This document shows positions 9,141 through 16,206 of a stretch of 64,000 nt of DNA, piece after piece (position 1 is the first letter of the stretch; every line of letters begins with the position of its first letter). Position numbers and translations under genes: made by a program. The stretch comes from Nocardioides aromaticivorans (GTDB taxonomy: Bacteria > Actinomycetota > Actinomycetes > Propionibacteriales > Nocardioidaceae). The DNA lies in NCBI RefSeq assembly GCF_013408525.1, contig NZ_JACBZM010000001.1, positions 3,534,001 through 3,598,000 on the forward strand, read 5' to 3'. The notes under the pieces are model-generated. The model was not told the DNA's origin, searched no databases, and saw only the letters and a program-made list of their open reading frames with translations.

Positions 9141-9839
9141 ATGACAACCTATGACTACAGGGCCGGGACCGACAGCGGGACCGGCACGACCGAGCAGGCC
9201 AAGCAGGCCGCCGCCACCGCAGGAGCCGAGGGCAAGCACCTCGGCGAGGAGGCGAAGGGCGAGGCCAGGGCCGTCGCGGCCGACGCCCAGGCGCAGGCCC
9301 GCGACCTGCTCCACCAGGCGCGTTCCGAGGTCGAGAGCCAGAGCCGCTCGCAGCTCGAGACGCTGGTCTCGACCCTGCAGGGCTTCGCCGACGACCTCGA
9401 GCGGATGGCGCGTGGCGAGGGCGCGGGCAGCGGCCTCGCCCAGGACGTGGTGCGCGAGGTCAGCGACAAGGCGACCGCGTTCAGCTCCCAGCTGCGCGGC
9501 CGCGAGCCCGGCGAGCTCCTCGACCAGGCGCGCGGCTTCGCGCGCCGCAAGCCCGGCACCTTCCTGCTGGGCGCCCTCGTCGCCGGCGTCGTCGCCGGTC
9601 GCGTGGTGCGGGGGGCGAAGGACGCCCAGAGCAGCACCGGCAGCACGGGCAGCACCGGCACCGGAGTGGGTACGCCGCCCCTCCCGGACGCGACCGCGAC
9701 CGCGGCCCTGCCGACCACCGACGCGCCGCCGCCCCCGCCGCCGTCGCCGATGCCCGGCCTGACCGGCTCGGCCCCGCAGGTCGGGGCCGGCACCCCGCCG
9801 CCGACCAGCCCGGGCACGAGCGGGTGGAGCACGCCGTGA
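9141..9839 (+). CDS. Membrane-anchored envelope/stress protein, holin-X/DUF3618 cluster
   Basis: 232 residues. The first 150 are an alanine/glutamate-rich amphipathic helix (repeated AKQAAATAG/AQAQARDLL), followed by one short membrane segment (GTFLLGALVAGVVAGRVV) and a proline/threonine-rich tail with a run of proline residues near 205. No enzyme motif is seen. It overlaps the holin-X gene by 4 bases and is first of a three-gene operon, with a clear GGAAGGGA site before the ATG. The likely role is in the cell envelope with its two partners; this is inferred from context. Confidence 0.65.
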   Translation: MTTYDYRAGTDSGTGTTEQAKQAAATAGAEGKHLGEEAKGEARAVAADAQAQARDLLHQARSEVESQSRSQLETLVSTLQGFADDLERMARGEGAGSGLAQDVVREVSDKATAFSSQLRGREPGELLDQARGFARRKPGTFLLGALVAGVVAGRVVRGAKDAQSSTGSTGSTGTGVGTPPLPDATATAALPTTDAPPPPPPSPMPGLTGSAPQVGAGTPPPTSPGTSGWSTP

Positions 9840-10285
9840 CCACCCAGGGGACCCGGCCGGCGGGCACCGACCCGACCGGGCCGGCCGGCACGCACGAGAC
9901 GGCCGACGGCCGCTCCCTCGGGGAGCTCGTCGGCGACATCGCCACCGACCTCACCACGCTGGTGAAGCAGGAGGTCGAGCTGGCGAAGACGGAGCTCAAG
10001 ACCGAGGCAACCAGGGCAGGCAAGGGGGTCGGCCTCTTCGGCGGAGCCGGAGTCGCCGGTCATCTCGCCCTGCTGTTCGCCTCCTTCGCCCTGCTGTTCC
10101 TGCTCGACAGCTGGATGCACGCAGGGTGGGCCGCGCTGATCGTCGCGGCGCTGTGGGGCGCCGCGGCGGCAGTGATGGCGGCCTCCGGCCGCAAGGAGCT
10201 GAAGTCGATGAACCCCACGCTTCCCACCACCCAGGAAACCCTCAAGGAGGATGCGGCATGGGCCAGGCAACTGAAGAACGGATGA
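9836..10285 (+). CDS. Actinobacterial holin-X / phage-holin family membrane protein
   Basis: 149 residues from GTG 9836, which overlaps the previous stop (GTGA). It starts with a cytosolic helix SLGELVGDIATDLTTLVKQE followed by VELAKTELK, the signature of PF07332. Two hydrophobic segments follow (GVGLFGGAGVAGHLALLFAS and WAALIVAALWGAAAAVMA). Despite the family name, these chromosomal genes are not prophage holins; they occur in actinobacterial envelope or stress operons together with DUF3618 genes, as here. Confidence 0.8.
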   Translation: MTTQGTRPAGTDPTGPAGTHETADGRSLGELVGDIATDLTTLVKQEVELAKTELKTEATRAGKGVGLFGGAGVAGHLALLFASFALLFLLDSWMHAGWAALIVAALWGAAAAVMAASGRKELKSMNPTLPTTQETLKEDAAWARQLKNG

Positions 10286-10833
10286 CCGCGCAGATCGACA
10301 GCACCCGCAACGACCTCTCCCGCGACGTGGACGCGCTCTACGACCGGGTGAGCCCGCACCGCATCGTGGAGCGCCGCAAGAGCGCCCTCCGCGGCCGGAT
10401 GTCGTCGATGAAGGAGTCCGTCATGGGCACGGCGCACGACGCCACCGGATCCGCCCAGGGTGCGGCCCAGGGCGCGGCCGAGTCGGTGCAGCACACGGCG
10501 CAGGCCGGTGTGCAGGCGGTGGGGCGGCGCGCCGAGGGATCGCCCATCGGTGCGGGCCTCGTCGCCTTCGGCGCCGGCATGGTGATCGCCGCGCTGATCC
10601 CGGCCAGTCCCAAGGAGGCCGAGCTCGCGGGTCGCCTCACCGAGGCGGCCAAGGACTCCCCGCTGATGGACGAGGCGAAGGCCGCGGGCCAGGAGATGGC
10701 CTCGAACCTGAAGGAGTCCGCCACGGAGGCGGCCCAGGAGGTCAAGGCGAGCGCGCAGGAGTCGGCCGACCACCTCAAGGACGAGGGCCGCTCGGCTGCC
10801 GAGGACGTACGCCGCGAGGCGCCCGGCACCTGA
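10258..10833 (+). CDS. DUF3618 domain protein
   Basis: 191 residues. The N-terminus (TAQIDSTRNDLSRDVDALYD followed by RVSP) is the DUF3618 signature. Then come a weak hydrophobic stretch (GAGLVAFGAGMVIAALIP) and an alanine-rich helical C-terminus resembling LEA/apolipoprotein-like 11-residue repeats (EAAQEVKASAQESADHLKDE). The ATG at 10258 was chosen for its AAGGAGG site about 8 bases upstream. It lies within the holin-X frame (28-base overlap); an alternative ATG at 10282 makes an ATGA overlap. Last gene of the operon, before a strong hairpin. Confidence 0.75.
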   Translation: MGQATEERMTAQIDSTRNDLSRDVDALYDRVSPHRIVERRKSALRGRMSSMKESVMGTAHDATGSAQGAAQGAAESVQHTAQAGVQAVGRRAEGSPIGAGLVAFGAGMVIAALIPASPKEAELAGRLTEAAKDSPLMDEAKAAGQEMASNLKESATEAAQEVKASAQESADHLKDEGRSAAEDVRREAPGT

Positions 10834-10857
10834 CCCTCCCGTCGAGCAACTCCCCGA

Positions 10858-10894
10858 GCCGACGCCGCCCGTCTCTCCCGCGGGCGGCGTCGGC
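10858..10894 (+). terminator. Hairpin terminator after the holin-X/DUF3618 operon
   Basis: Perfect 14-base-pair stem (left arm GCCGACGCCGCCCG, 9-base loop, exact complementary right arm at 10881-10894). There is no T-run, as is common in high-GC actinobacteria. It separates the envelope operon from the tad locus. Confidence 0.7.
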
Positions 10895-10999
10895 GCGCCC
10901 GGACCTGTTGTCCACAACCGGTGACGCGGCTCTACCGCGGGACGCGCTGGTGGCCTAACGTTCCTGCAGCCACAGCAGTCCTATCTCGGGTGAGTCGCC

Positions 11000-11147
11000 A
11001 TGGCCCTGGTCCAGCCACCCGTGCAGCCGTCCGTCGTGCCGCCGGTGGTCTCGGCGCCCGCCTCCGACGAGGTGGTCGCGCGTCTCGACGAGGAGCTCCG
11101 CGCCGCCGTACGACGTGAGGGGCTCGACCCGCAGCGCGACCCGGGCT
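11000..11147 (+). pseudogene. cpaF: cpaF/tadA ATPase, 5' fragment (interrupted)
   Basis: About 48 codons from ATG 11000 (MALVQPPVQP ... DEVVARLDEELRAAVRREGL). The helix VVARLDEELRAAVRREGLDP looks like the N-terminus of actinobacterial TadA-type secretion ATPases. The identification rests on the matching internal ATPase fragment at 15952 in the same orientation and on the tad genes downstream. Homology stops at about 11144-11148, where the inserted element begins. The Walker A region of the ATPase is absent from both surviving pieces. Confidence 0.65.
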
Positions 11148-11148
11148 G
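11139..11148 (+). repeat. Left att-like short repeat (ACCCGGnCTG)
   Basis: ACCCGGGCTG here matches ACCCGGACTG at 15953-15962 in 9 of 10 positions. The two copies sit exactly where cpaF homology stops and resumes, about 22 bases beyond the recombinase start codon on the right. This is compatible with attL/attR core remnants of a serine recombinase, but a match this short could be chance. Confidence 0.35.
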
Positions 11149-11363
11149 TTCGACCACCGCAGGAGGTAGGGGCGCGGTCGCAGGTACATCTTCGTCAGGC
11201 CCTCGCGCAGGTGCGGGCTGCCCTTCCTCTCCATGAGGGCCCAGTGGTGGGCTGGCTCGCCGCACTTCAGGCAGGCCTTGTCCTTCGCCTTGCCGCGGTG
11301 TCGGCTGAGCCTCTTGTGGGCTCCCTTGTAGTCGGTCTCCGACCAGGTCTCCGTGTCTGTCAT
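11149..11363 (-). pseudogene. Phage-type small zinc/HNH-like protein, truncated by the element end
   Basis: From ATG 11363 the frame encodes MTDTETWSETDYKGAHKRLS, a basic RHRGKAKDKAC region and CLKCGEPAHHWALM. The combination YxxAHxR...RGKA...C-x-x-C-G-x-A-x-x-W matches the N-terminal half of small HNH-type proteins common in actinophages. The usual second CxxC/H part is missing. After about 11149 the frame only continues into antisense cpaF, so the gene is cut at the element boundary. In a circularised element its 3' end would join the recombinase side. Confidence 0.5.
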
Positions 11364-11413
11364 GCACTCTGGTTCGGCACTTCGTGCGCCCTTGTCCGGG
11401 TAGGGTCCGGGGC

Positions 11414-12238
11414 GTGATTCAGATTGCAGTCGGCATCGTGGCGGGCGTGTTCGCCGTGCTCCCCGCCCTGCTCGTCACGCCCAAGCGGCGACAGCTGAAC
11501 CACATCAAGGAGGAGGCCGCGGTCATCAAGGAGATGCCCGAGGGCCCCGCCCGCCGGAACCTTGAGGCCGCCCACGTCGCCTCGACGGAGGCCTACGAGC
11601 GCCGGATCAAGGGACTCGACCGCGTTGACATCCTGCGTCGGCGGCTTGGGTGGCTCTTTCCCGTGGGCTACCTGGGCTTCCTGCTGGCGGCCGGGGCGAT
11701 CATCTACGCCGACCGCCTTGCTGACCAGCTCGGCGTCAAGGAAGGCACAGCGGCCACCGGCATGAACGTCGCCGGAGCGCTTCTGCTGTCGCCGCTCGTG
11801 GTGACCGTCCTTCAGCTGCGCACCGCGTTGCGTGAGCGGGACGAGCGGTTGAAGAAGGAGGTTGAGCGGCTTGAGAAGGTCGACGCCTCCCGGGCCGCCA
11901 CCGCTGCGCAGCGCGAGTCCTTCCAAGAGGCGCTCCGCAAACTGCAGGATCAGGTCGCCGGTGACGAGGACCGGATCTCGCGGGACCTCCAAGCTCAGCT
12001 GGCGCGGCTCAACGAGGGAGTCGCCCGTAGCGCCGTCAGTGGCAAGCGCCTCAGTACGGGGACCATGCGGTTCGTCAAGAACAAGGACGGCCGGTTCGTT
12101 GCCGTGACCAAGGAGCAAGGCGAGGTTGCTCCCGGCACTGGTGACGGCAAGCCGATGCGCGAGTTCCGGACCGACGACGCGCCCAAGTCGAAGGACGAGG
12201 ACGGCGACGAGCCCACGGCTCCCGTGCCGGTGAGCTGA
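11414..12238 (+). CDS. Membrane protein with coiled coil, unknown function (element cargo)
   Basis: About 274 residues from GTG 11414. An N-terminal membrane helix (VIQIAVGIVAGVFAVLPALL) is followed by a basic, helical cytosolic stretch. Two more membrane helices come next (WLFPVGYLGFLLAAGAII and GMNVAGALLLSPLVVTVLQL), then a coiled coil of about 70 residues (RERDERLKKEVERLEKV ...) and a charged disordered tail. I do not recognise the family. It is the only gene of the element on the + strand and ends in a hairpin shared with the convergent gene. It could be cargo such as a defence or surface function, but that is a guess. Confidence 0.55.
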   Translation: MIQIAVGIVAGVFAVLPALLVTPKRRQLNHIKEEAAVIKEMPEGPARRNLEAAHVASTEAYERRIKGLDRVDILRRRLGWLFPVGYLGFLLAAGAIIYADRLADQLGVKEGTAATGMNVAGALLLSPLVVTVLQLRTALRERDERLKKEVERLEKVDASRAATAAQRESFQEALRKLQDQVAGDEDRISRDLQAQLARLNEGVARSAVSGKRLSTGTMRFVKNKDGRFVAVTKEQGEVAPGTGDGKPMREFRTDDAPKSKDEDGDEPTAPVPVS

Positions 12239-12247
12239 CGGCGTGCG

Positions 12248-12279
12248 AAGGCCCCAGCTCGGTGAGGAACTGGGGCCTT
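12248..12279. terminator. Bidirectional hairpin between convergent genes
   Basis: Stem AAGGCCCCAG with its exact complement CTGGGGCCTT, 12-base loop, between the stop of the membrane gene (12238) and the stop of the convergent gene (12295). The A/T-flanked stem can work in both directions. Confidence 0.7.
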
Positions 12280-12294
12280 GTTGGCTGTCGTGGG

Positions 12295-13155
12295 TTACGC
12301 CACCCTGCGGAGCGCTCCCGAGTCGCAGAGCATCGCGATCGCGACAGCCATCGTCACGGCGGCGCGGGCCTCCTCGAGCGAGTTGGCTGACTCGCCTGCG
12401 GCGTGTCGGTCCTTCTGCCCGTAGCAGATGGCTCGGGCCAGCTGCATGACCGTCTCCCGGCCGTCCAGCTCGGTGTGCCGGTCCGGGTTGAACGTCGGCC
12501 TGGACTCTGTGATGCAGGAGCCCCACTTCTCGGGCTTCGCGTCGTAGTCGCCGATCATCTTGCCGAGCTTGGCGTCGCCGTCCTCCGGACTGATGATTGG
12601 TCGGAGGATTGCCTCAGTCGCCTTGAACGCGTCGCTCCAAGCGTCGTCCGGGCGTGGGTCCATGCCGTAGGCGGCGTTCCAAGCCTTGGTCAGGAGCTTC
12701 GACGCGCCCTCGGGTGAGGCGCTGATGGCGAGCTCGACCTGCTCTCTCGCCGACGGGTGGACGCGAAACTCCAGGCCGCGGCGGTCCATCCGCACTGCGT
12801 AGCCCGACTTGCCGCGGACCAGAATCTCTTCGAGAGTCTTCGCACGGTGGTCGTACGGGAGATGCTTCAAGATGGCGCGGATCGTGTTCAACATGCCGTC
12901 GGGTGTTATGCAGTAGTTCGCGAACCACTGCCTGTACTGACCCGCCCTCACGCCCAAACTGGAGTTGGAGGTCGGAGGTGGAGTCTTTCGGAGGACGTTG
13001 AAGATCTTCAGCATCTCGTTGATGCCGTAGGACCTCTCGGGCTCGATGACTCCTCGGATCCAATTCCAGAGCTCGCCGTGAAGGTGCGGCGGCACGTCGT
13101 AGTGGAGAGGCTCCAGCTCTTCTAGGCGGTCTTGTTCGTCGGGGTCCCACGGCAT
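12295..13155 (-). CDS. Possible abortive-infection (Abi_C/HEPN-like) protein
   Basis: 286 residues, no signal peptide or membrane segment. The C-terminal 130 residues (ATEAILRPIISPEDGDAKLG ... KMIGD ... KDRHAAGE ... EEARAAVTMAVAIAMLCDSG) resemble in layout the Abi_C-type domain at the end of abortive-infection proteins: a helix, a 'xLGKMIG' segment, an R-x-H-x-x-G turn near KDRHAAG and a final helix with EARAAV. The N-terminal half is unfamiliar. The assignment rests on pattern memory and is tentative. Its location in a recombinase element fits defence cargo. Confidence 0.45.
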   Translation of the reverse strand: MPWDPDEQDRLEELEPLHYDVPPHLHGELWNWIRGVIEPERSYGINEMLKIFNVLRKTPPPTSNSSLGVRAGQYRQWFANYCITPDGMLNTIRAILKHLPYDHRAKTLEEILVRGKSGYAVRMDRRGLEFRVHPSAREQVELAISASPEGASKLLTKAWNAAYGMDPRPDDAWSDAFKATEAILRPIISPEDGDAKLGKMIGDYDAKPEKWGSCITESRPTFNPDRHTELDGRETVMQLARAICYGQKDRHAAGESANSLEEARAAVTMAVAIAMLCDSGALRRVA

Positions 13156-13302
13156 GCCCAGATCGTAGGCACCGGTCCCGACTTTTCTCAGACGTTAGAG
13201 GCCCCGTCCCGAAGTCGTTGGAGCGCCCACGGGCCGGGGCTGGTCGGCGTGGCACACAGAGGACAGAGACCAGACCTCGCCGACGTCTACTGGTACGGCA
13301 CT

Positions 13303-13483
13303 TCAGGCGACCTTGTGTGCTGGCTTCCCGCACTCGCGGCAGAAGCCGATGGGCTTGCCTCCGCCTCGCGGCCTGCGCCAGATCACGGCGGGCTTCTCCG
13401 TCGAGTCCTTCGGCTGGATCATCGTGTCGCAGTGGACGCATCGCCATCCGCGCCCCTGGGCTGGCGGGTGTCGGGTCGGTCAT
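13303..13483 (-). pseudogene. Small zinc-ribbon protein with a +1 frameshift
   Basis: ATG 13483 has a GAGGAG site 7 bases upstream and starts MTDPTPASPG. Removing one G from the GGGG run (minus strand, 13453-13456) joins this to a frame reading WRCVHCDTMIQ ... PIGFCRECGKPAHKVA and a stop at 13303, giving a 58-residue zinc ribbon with two CxxC pairs. As written, the ATG frame runs through without the zinc pairs. It is either a real mutation or a homopolymer sequencing error. The start overlaps the preceding gene's stop (ATGA). Confidence 0.5.
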
Positions 13484-13677
13484 CGCGGGCTCCTCGCGCG
13501 GATCAGAGGTTGATCTTGTTCCCTGCCCAGGACGTAACCCGCCCTTACCCATTCCATAGGGCCTTGGGCGGGTGCGTCGTTGGGCAGGCCTGCCGTTGGA
13601 CGTGGAGGTCTCGCACCTCCGCCACCCTTGCGGATGGTCCCCGAGCCACCGTTCTCCGGTGGACCTAGCGCGGGCAT
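13480..13677 (-). CDS. Small hypothetical protein upstream of the zinc ribbon
   Basis: 65 residues from ATG 13677, rich in Gly, Pro and Arg (MPALGPPENGGSGTIRKGG ... PMEWVRAGYVLGREQDQPLI ...). There is no recognised domain. It ends in a 4-base overlap with the zinc-ribbon start, the main support for its being real. The frame extends upstream to a TTG at 13827, just after the next gene's stop, so the true start could be earlier. Confidence 0.35.
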   Translation of the reverse strand: MPALGPPENGGSGTIRKGGGGARPPRPTAGLPNDAPAQGPMEWVRAGYVLGREQDQPLIRARSPR

Positions 13678-13830
13678 CTGCCTTGGAGTCGAGGAAGCAT
13701 CTTGCTCCACCGGGAGGGGCTGTCTGTTCAGCGCGTCTCCGGTCCGACGCGGGCGCTCCATGTCCCGTCGGTGCTTCACGGCTCGCCCGTTTCGTGGGCT
13801 ATCCGGAAGGGATCTGTGCTGGGCCAACGG

Positions 13831-14334
13831 CTACGCCTTCGACTTCTGTACGGAGACTACATCGTCCTCGGCGCGCTCCTTCCTCAGCTTCTCGGCGCGA
13901 CGTGCGTAGAACGCTGCGAATGAGGCCTTGCGGCAGGTCAGGCACATCCGCGAGCCGCGGTTGGTTCCGGTGTTCTTCGGCGTGAACTCGTGGCCGTTCT
14001 TGCAGTGCGTGCTCAGGGCCCGCGGGACGGCCACCTTCGGCTGTGGAGCAGGCTTCTTCGGTCGCGGCGTCGGGACGTCCCGCTTCGGACGTCCCCGCTT
14101 CTTCGGGACGTCGGGGTGCTGCCGCTTGAGGCAGGTGGCGCTGCCGACGTGGAGGCGCAACATCTGCGCCTTCGCGACTGTCCAGCCGCACTCTGGGCAG
14201 GTTCGGGCGTCCACCTCGTTGGCGGCCTCGACCATGTCGGCGGCGTAGCTGGGGTCGATGGAGAACTGGACCAGTGCCTCCCACGTCAGCGCCGCGAACT
14301 CGATCAGCAGCCGGTCCTCGTCGATGTCGTCCAC
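13831..14334 (-). CDS. Phage-type zinc-finger / DNA-binding protein
   Basis: 167 residues from GTG 14334. A first zinc knuckle, CPECGWTVAKAQMLRLHVGS followed by ATC (C-x2-C...H...C), is followed by an AT-hook-like KKRGRPKRD. A second zinc module reads HCKNGHEFTPKNTGTNRGSR then MCLTCRKA, and the tail is a basic helix. The second module is the pattern seen in small actinophage zinc/HNH-associated proteins. It probably binds DNA in the recombinase element; no catalytic HNH core is visible. Confidence 0.6.
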   Translation of the reverse strand: MDDIDEDRLLIEFAALTWEALVQFSIDPSYAADMVEAANEVDARTCPECGWTVAKAQMLRLHVGSATCLKRQHPDVPKKRGRPKRDVPTPRPKKPAPQPKVAVPRALSTHCKNGHEFTPKNTGTNRGSRMCLTCRKASFAAFYARRAEKLRKERAEDDVVSVQKSKA

Positions 14335-14447
14335 GGTCCGACGTACGTCGATGGATGCCTGGACTCGGCGGGCTACCGCGCCGTGGCCTAGTGATCAGGT
14401 GGCCTGGAGATCGTGGAAGTCAGGGTCACGTAGCAACCCCACCTTGG

Positions 14448-15931
14448 TCACCCGTAGAGCGGTTCGCCGGTGCTCACGTTGAGCGGCGTGATGTCCACGC
14501 GCTGGCGTGCCAGCTCCTGCGTCGGCCTGACTCCCTTCGGGTGGGGGAGCACCTGCACCGAGACGAGGGCCTTGATGACGGCCTGCCGCTTCTCGAGCGA
14601 CGTGTTCGGGTCGAGCAGGCGGGCCTTGATGTCCTCGGCCGCGAGCCGGATCGAGAAGCCGCCGACCGCCTCCATGCCGACCTTGTCGACTGTGAGGGAG
14701 GAGAACATGTCGGCGAGGTGGACGCTGCGCAGCAGGCGGCCCGACTCCTTCTCCAGCGCGGCGCGGGCGGCGTCGATCTCCTCGGTGAACTTGATCCGGT
14801 TCGAGATCGACAGGCCGGACTTCGCTAGCTGGCGCTCGTCCTCGTCCAGCTCGGCGCGCTTGGCGTGCAGGGCGTCGAGGCGGGTGCGGTCGTCGGCGGT
14901 GGCCTGCAGGAGGTCGTCGGTCGGGAAGGCGAGGCGGGTCGCCACGACGTTGGTCACCACCTCCTCGGCGATGTCCTTCAGGATTGAGGCGCGGCACTTC
15001 GACGCGATGCCGCCGGTGCACTGGTAGAGCTCGTAAGGGACTCCGGCACGGGTCACCGTCTTGCCCCACCTCATCCTTCCGCCGCACTTGGCGCAGGTCA
15101 GGACGCCGCTCAGCAAGTGCTTCCTACCGACGCCCGCGTTGTTCGTCCGGCGCTGCGGCTGTCAAGGACCGAGCGGGGCTTGCGCAGTTCGTCCTCGGTC
15201 ACGATCGGCTCCCAGGCCGCCGGACCGACAGGCTCGCCCTTGTGCTCGCGGATGCCCGCGTTCCGCCACCGCCGGATCATCGACGTGAAGGAGGAGTAGT
15301 GCCACTTGCCTCCTCGGGTCGTCTTGACGCCCGCCTCGTTCCACTCGCGGATGATCGAGGCCAGCGAGGCACCGTTCAGGATGCGGGCGGTCGCCTCAAC
15401 GATCAGGGCCGCCTCCTCGTCGTCGTGTTCGATGCCGCCGACCTTGAAGCCGAACGGGCCACCGCCTCCGGAGGGTAGGCCCTTCTCCCGCAGCTCTTGG
15501 TGCTTGCGGTGGACGCGCTCGATCATGTGCTTCACCTCGTGCTGGGCGACGGCGCCGGCCACCTTCGCCTGCATCCGACCGGCCGGAGTCGAGAGGTCGA
15601 GGACGCCGCCCTATCACTGAGTGGGTGGGCACCTTCTCCGCCACGGCGATGTAGTCCTCCAACTCCGCCGTCCGGCGGTGGAGCCGGTCAGTGTGCCAGA
15701 CGATGACCGCGTCGATGGCGCCGTCTTTCAGGGCTTCGAGGAGGTCCCGGTAGCCGGGGCGGACCTTGGCCTGTAGGCCGAGGTGTCATTGTCGGAGAAC
15801 ACCGCGACGACGTCGAGGCCCAGCTCCTCTGCCTTCGCTCGACAGTCCTGCTCCTGGCGGTCCACGCCGAGGCCTGCGCCGGTGCGGTCCTGCGAGATGC
15901 GGGTGTAGATCGCCGCCCTGTTCTTCTGCAT
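14448..15931 (-). pseudogene. Large serine recombinase (site-specific integrase), three frameshifts
   Basis: Reads from ATG 15931: MQKNRAAIYTRISQD with catalytic Ser13, then GLGVDRQEQDCRAKA. One base appears lost near 15776; the next frame gives KVRPGYRDLLEALKDGAIDA and HTDRLHRRTAELEDY. A second shift (+1 or -2) near 15605-15612 leads into LSTPAGRMQAKVAGAVAQHE and the recombinase domain (FGFKVGGIEHDDEEAALIVE, GVKTTRGGKW). A third (-1) near 15142 leads to LLSGVLTCAKCGGRM, the zinc-ribbon domain and a coiled coil. Repaired, it would be about 490 residues with every domain of the family. As written it cannot be made as one protein. Confidence 0.85.
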
Positions 15932-15951
15932 AGAGATACGTGCCTTGCTAC

Positions 15952-16128
15952 CACCCGGACTGGGTGGCCCTGCAGACCCGGCAGGAGGGGCTGGAGGGCG
16001 CCGGCGAGGTCCGGCTGCGCGACCTGGTCAAGGAGTCGCTGCGCATGCGGCCGAGCCGACTAATCGTAGGAGAGGTGCGGGCCGAGGAGTGCCTCGACCT
16101 GCTGCTCGCCCTCAATGCCGGGCTGCCC
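15952..16128 (+). pseudogene. cpaF: cpaF/tadA ATPase, internal fragment
   Basis: 59 in-frame codons, HPDWVALQTRQEGLEGAGEV through KESLRMRPSRLIVGEVRAEE to LLALNAGLP. This is the Walker B/His-box core of TadA/CpaF-type pilus ATPases (typically RMRPxRIIVGEVRxxE...ALNxGLPG). Upstream lies the integrated element. Downstream, homology stops after GLP, where family members continue GMxTLHANSAREAL; instead cassette DNA begins. Walker A, the AAxR region and the C-terminus are missing. Confidence 0.85.
15953..15962 (+). repeat. Right att-like short repeat (ACCCGGnCTG)
   Basis: Partner of the repeat at 11139-11148 (9/10 identical). Crossing over within the shared ACCCGG would remove the element and join the two cpaF pieces in frame (…RDPDWVALQ…). 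Confidence 0.35.
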
Positions 16129-16206
16129 CGACTCACCGGAGAGCGTAACTCGTGCCGGGGGGCTGTCGCAGCCGTCGCCTAGGCTCAGACCAGGAGGCGT
16201 AGGGAC

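Larger units (their letters stand above)
11145..15957. mobile_element. Decayed serine-recombinase integrative element inserted in cpaF
   Basis: About 4.8 kb between two cpaF fragments. It carries a large serine recombinase at its right end (minus strand, broken by three frameshifts), three or four small zinc-motif proteins of phage type, an Abi-like gene and, on the opposite strand, a membrane coiled-coil gene. The codons are less biased to G/C at third positions than in neighbouring host genes. There are no structural phage genes, so it looks like a small integrative element or phage-satellite remnant. It is now probably immobile because its recombinase is broken. Confidence 0.7.

Noticed and set aside
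9836..10285. Holin-type gene as a sign of prophage
   Set aside because: Actinobacterial holin-X genes are chromosomal envelope genes, and no phage structural or lysis genes are near.
13678..13827. N-terminal extension of the small gene at 13480 to TTG 13827
   Set aside because: TTG start without a ribosome site and low-complexity sequence; left as a possible alternative only.
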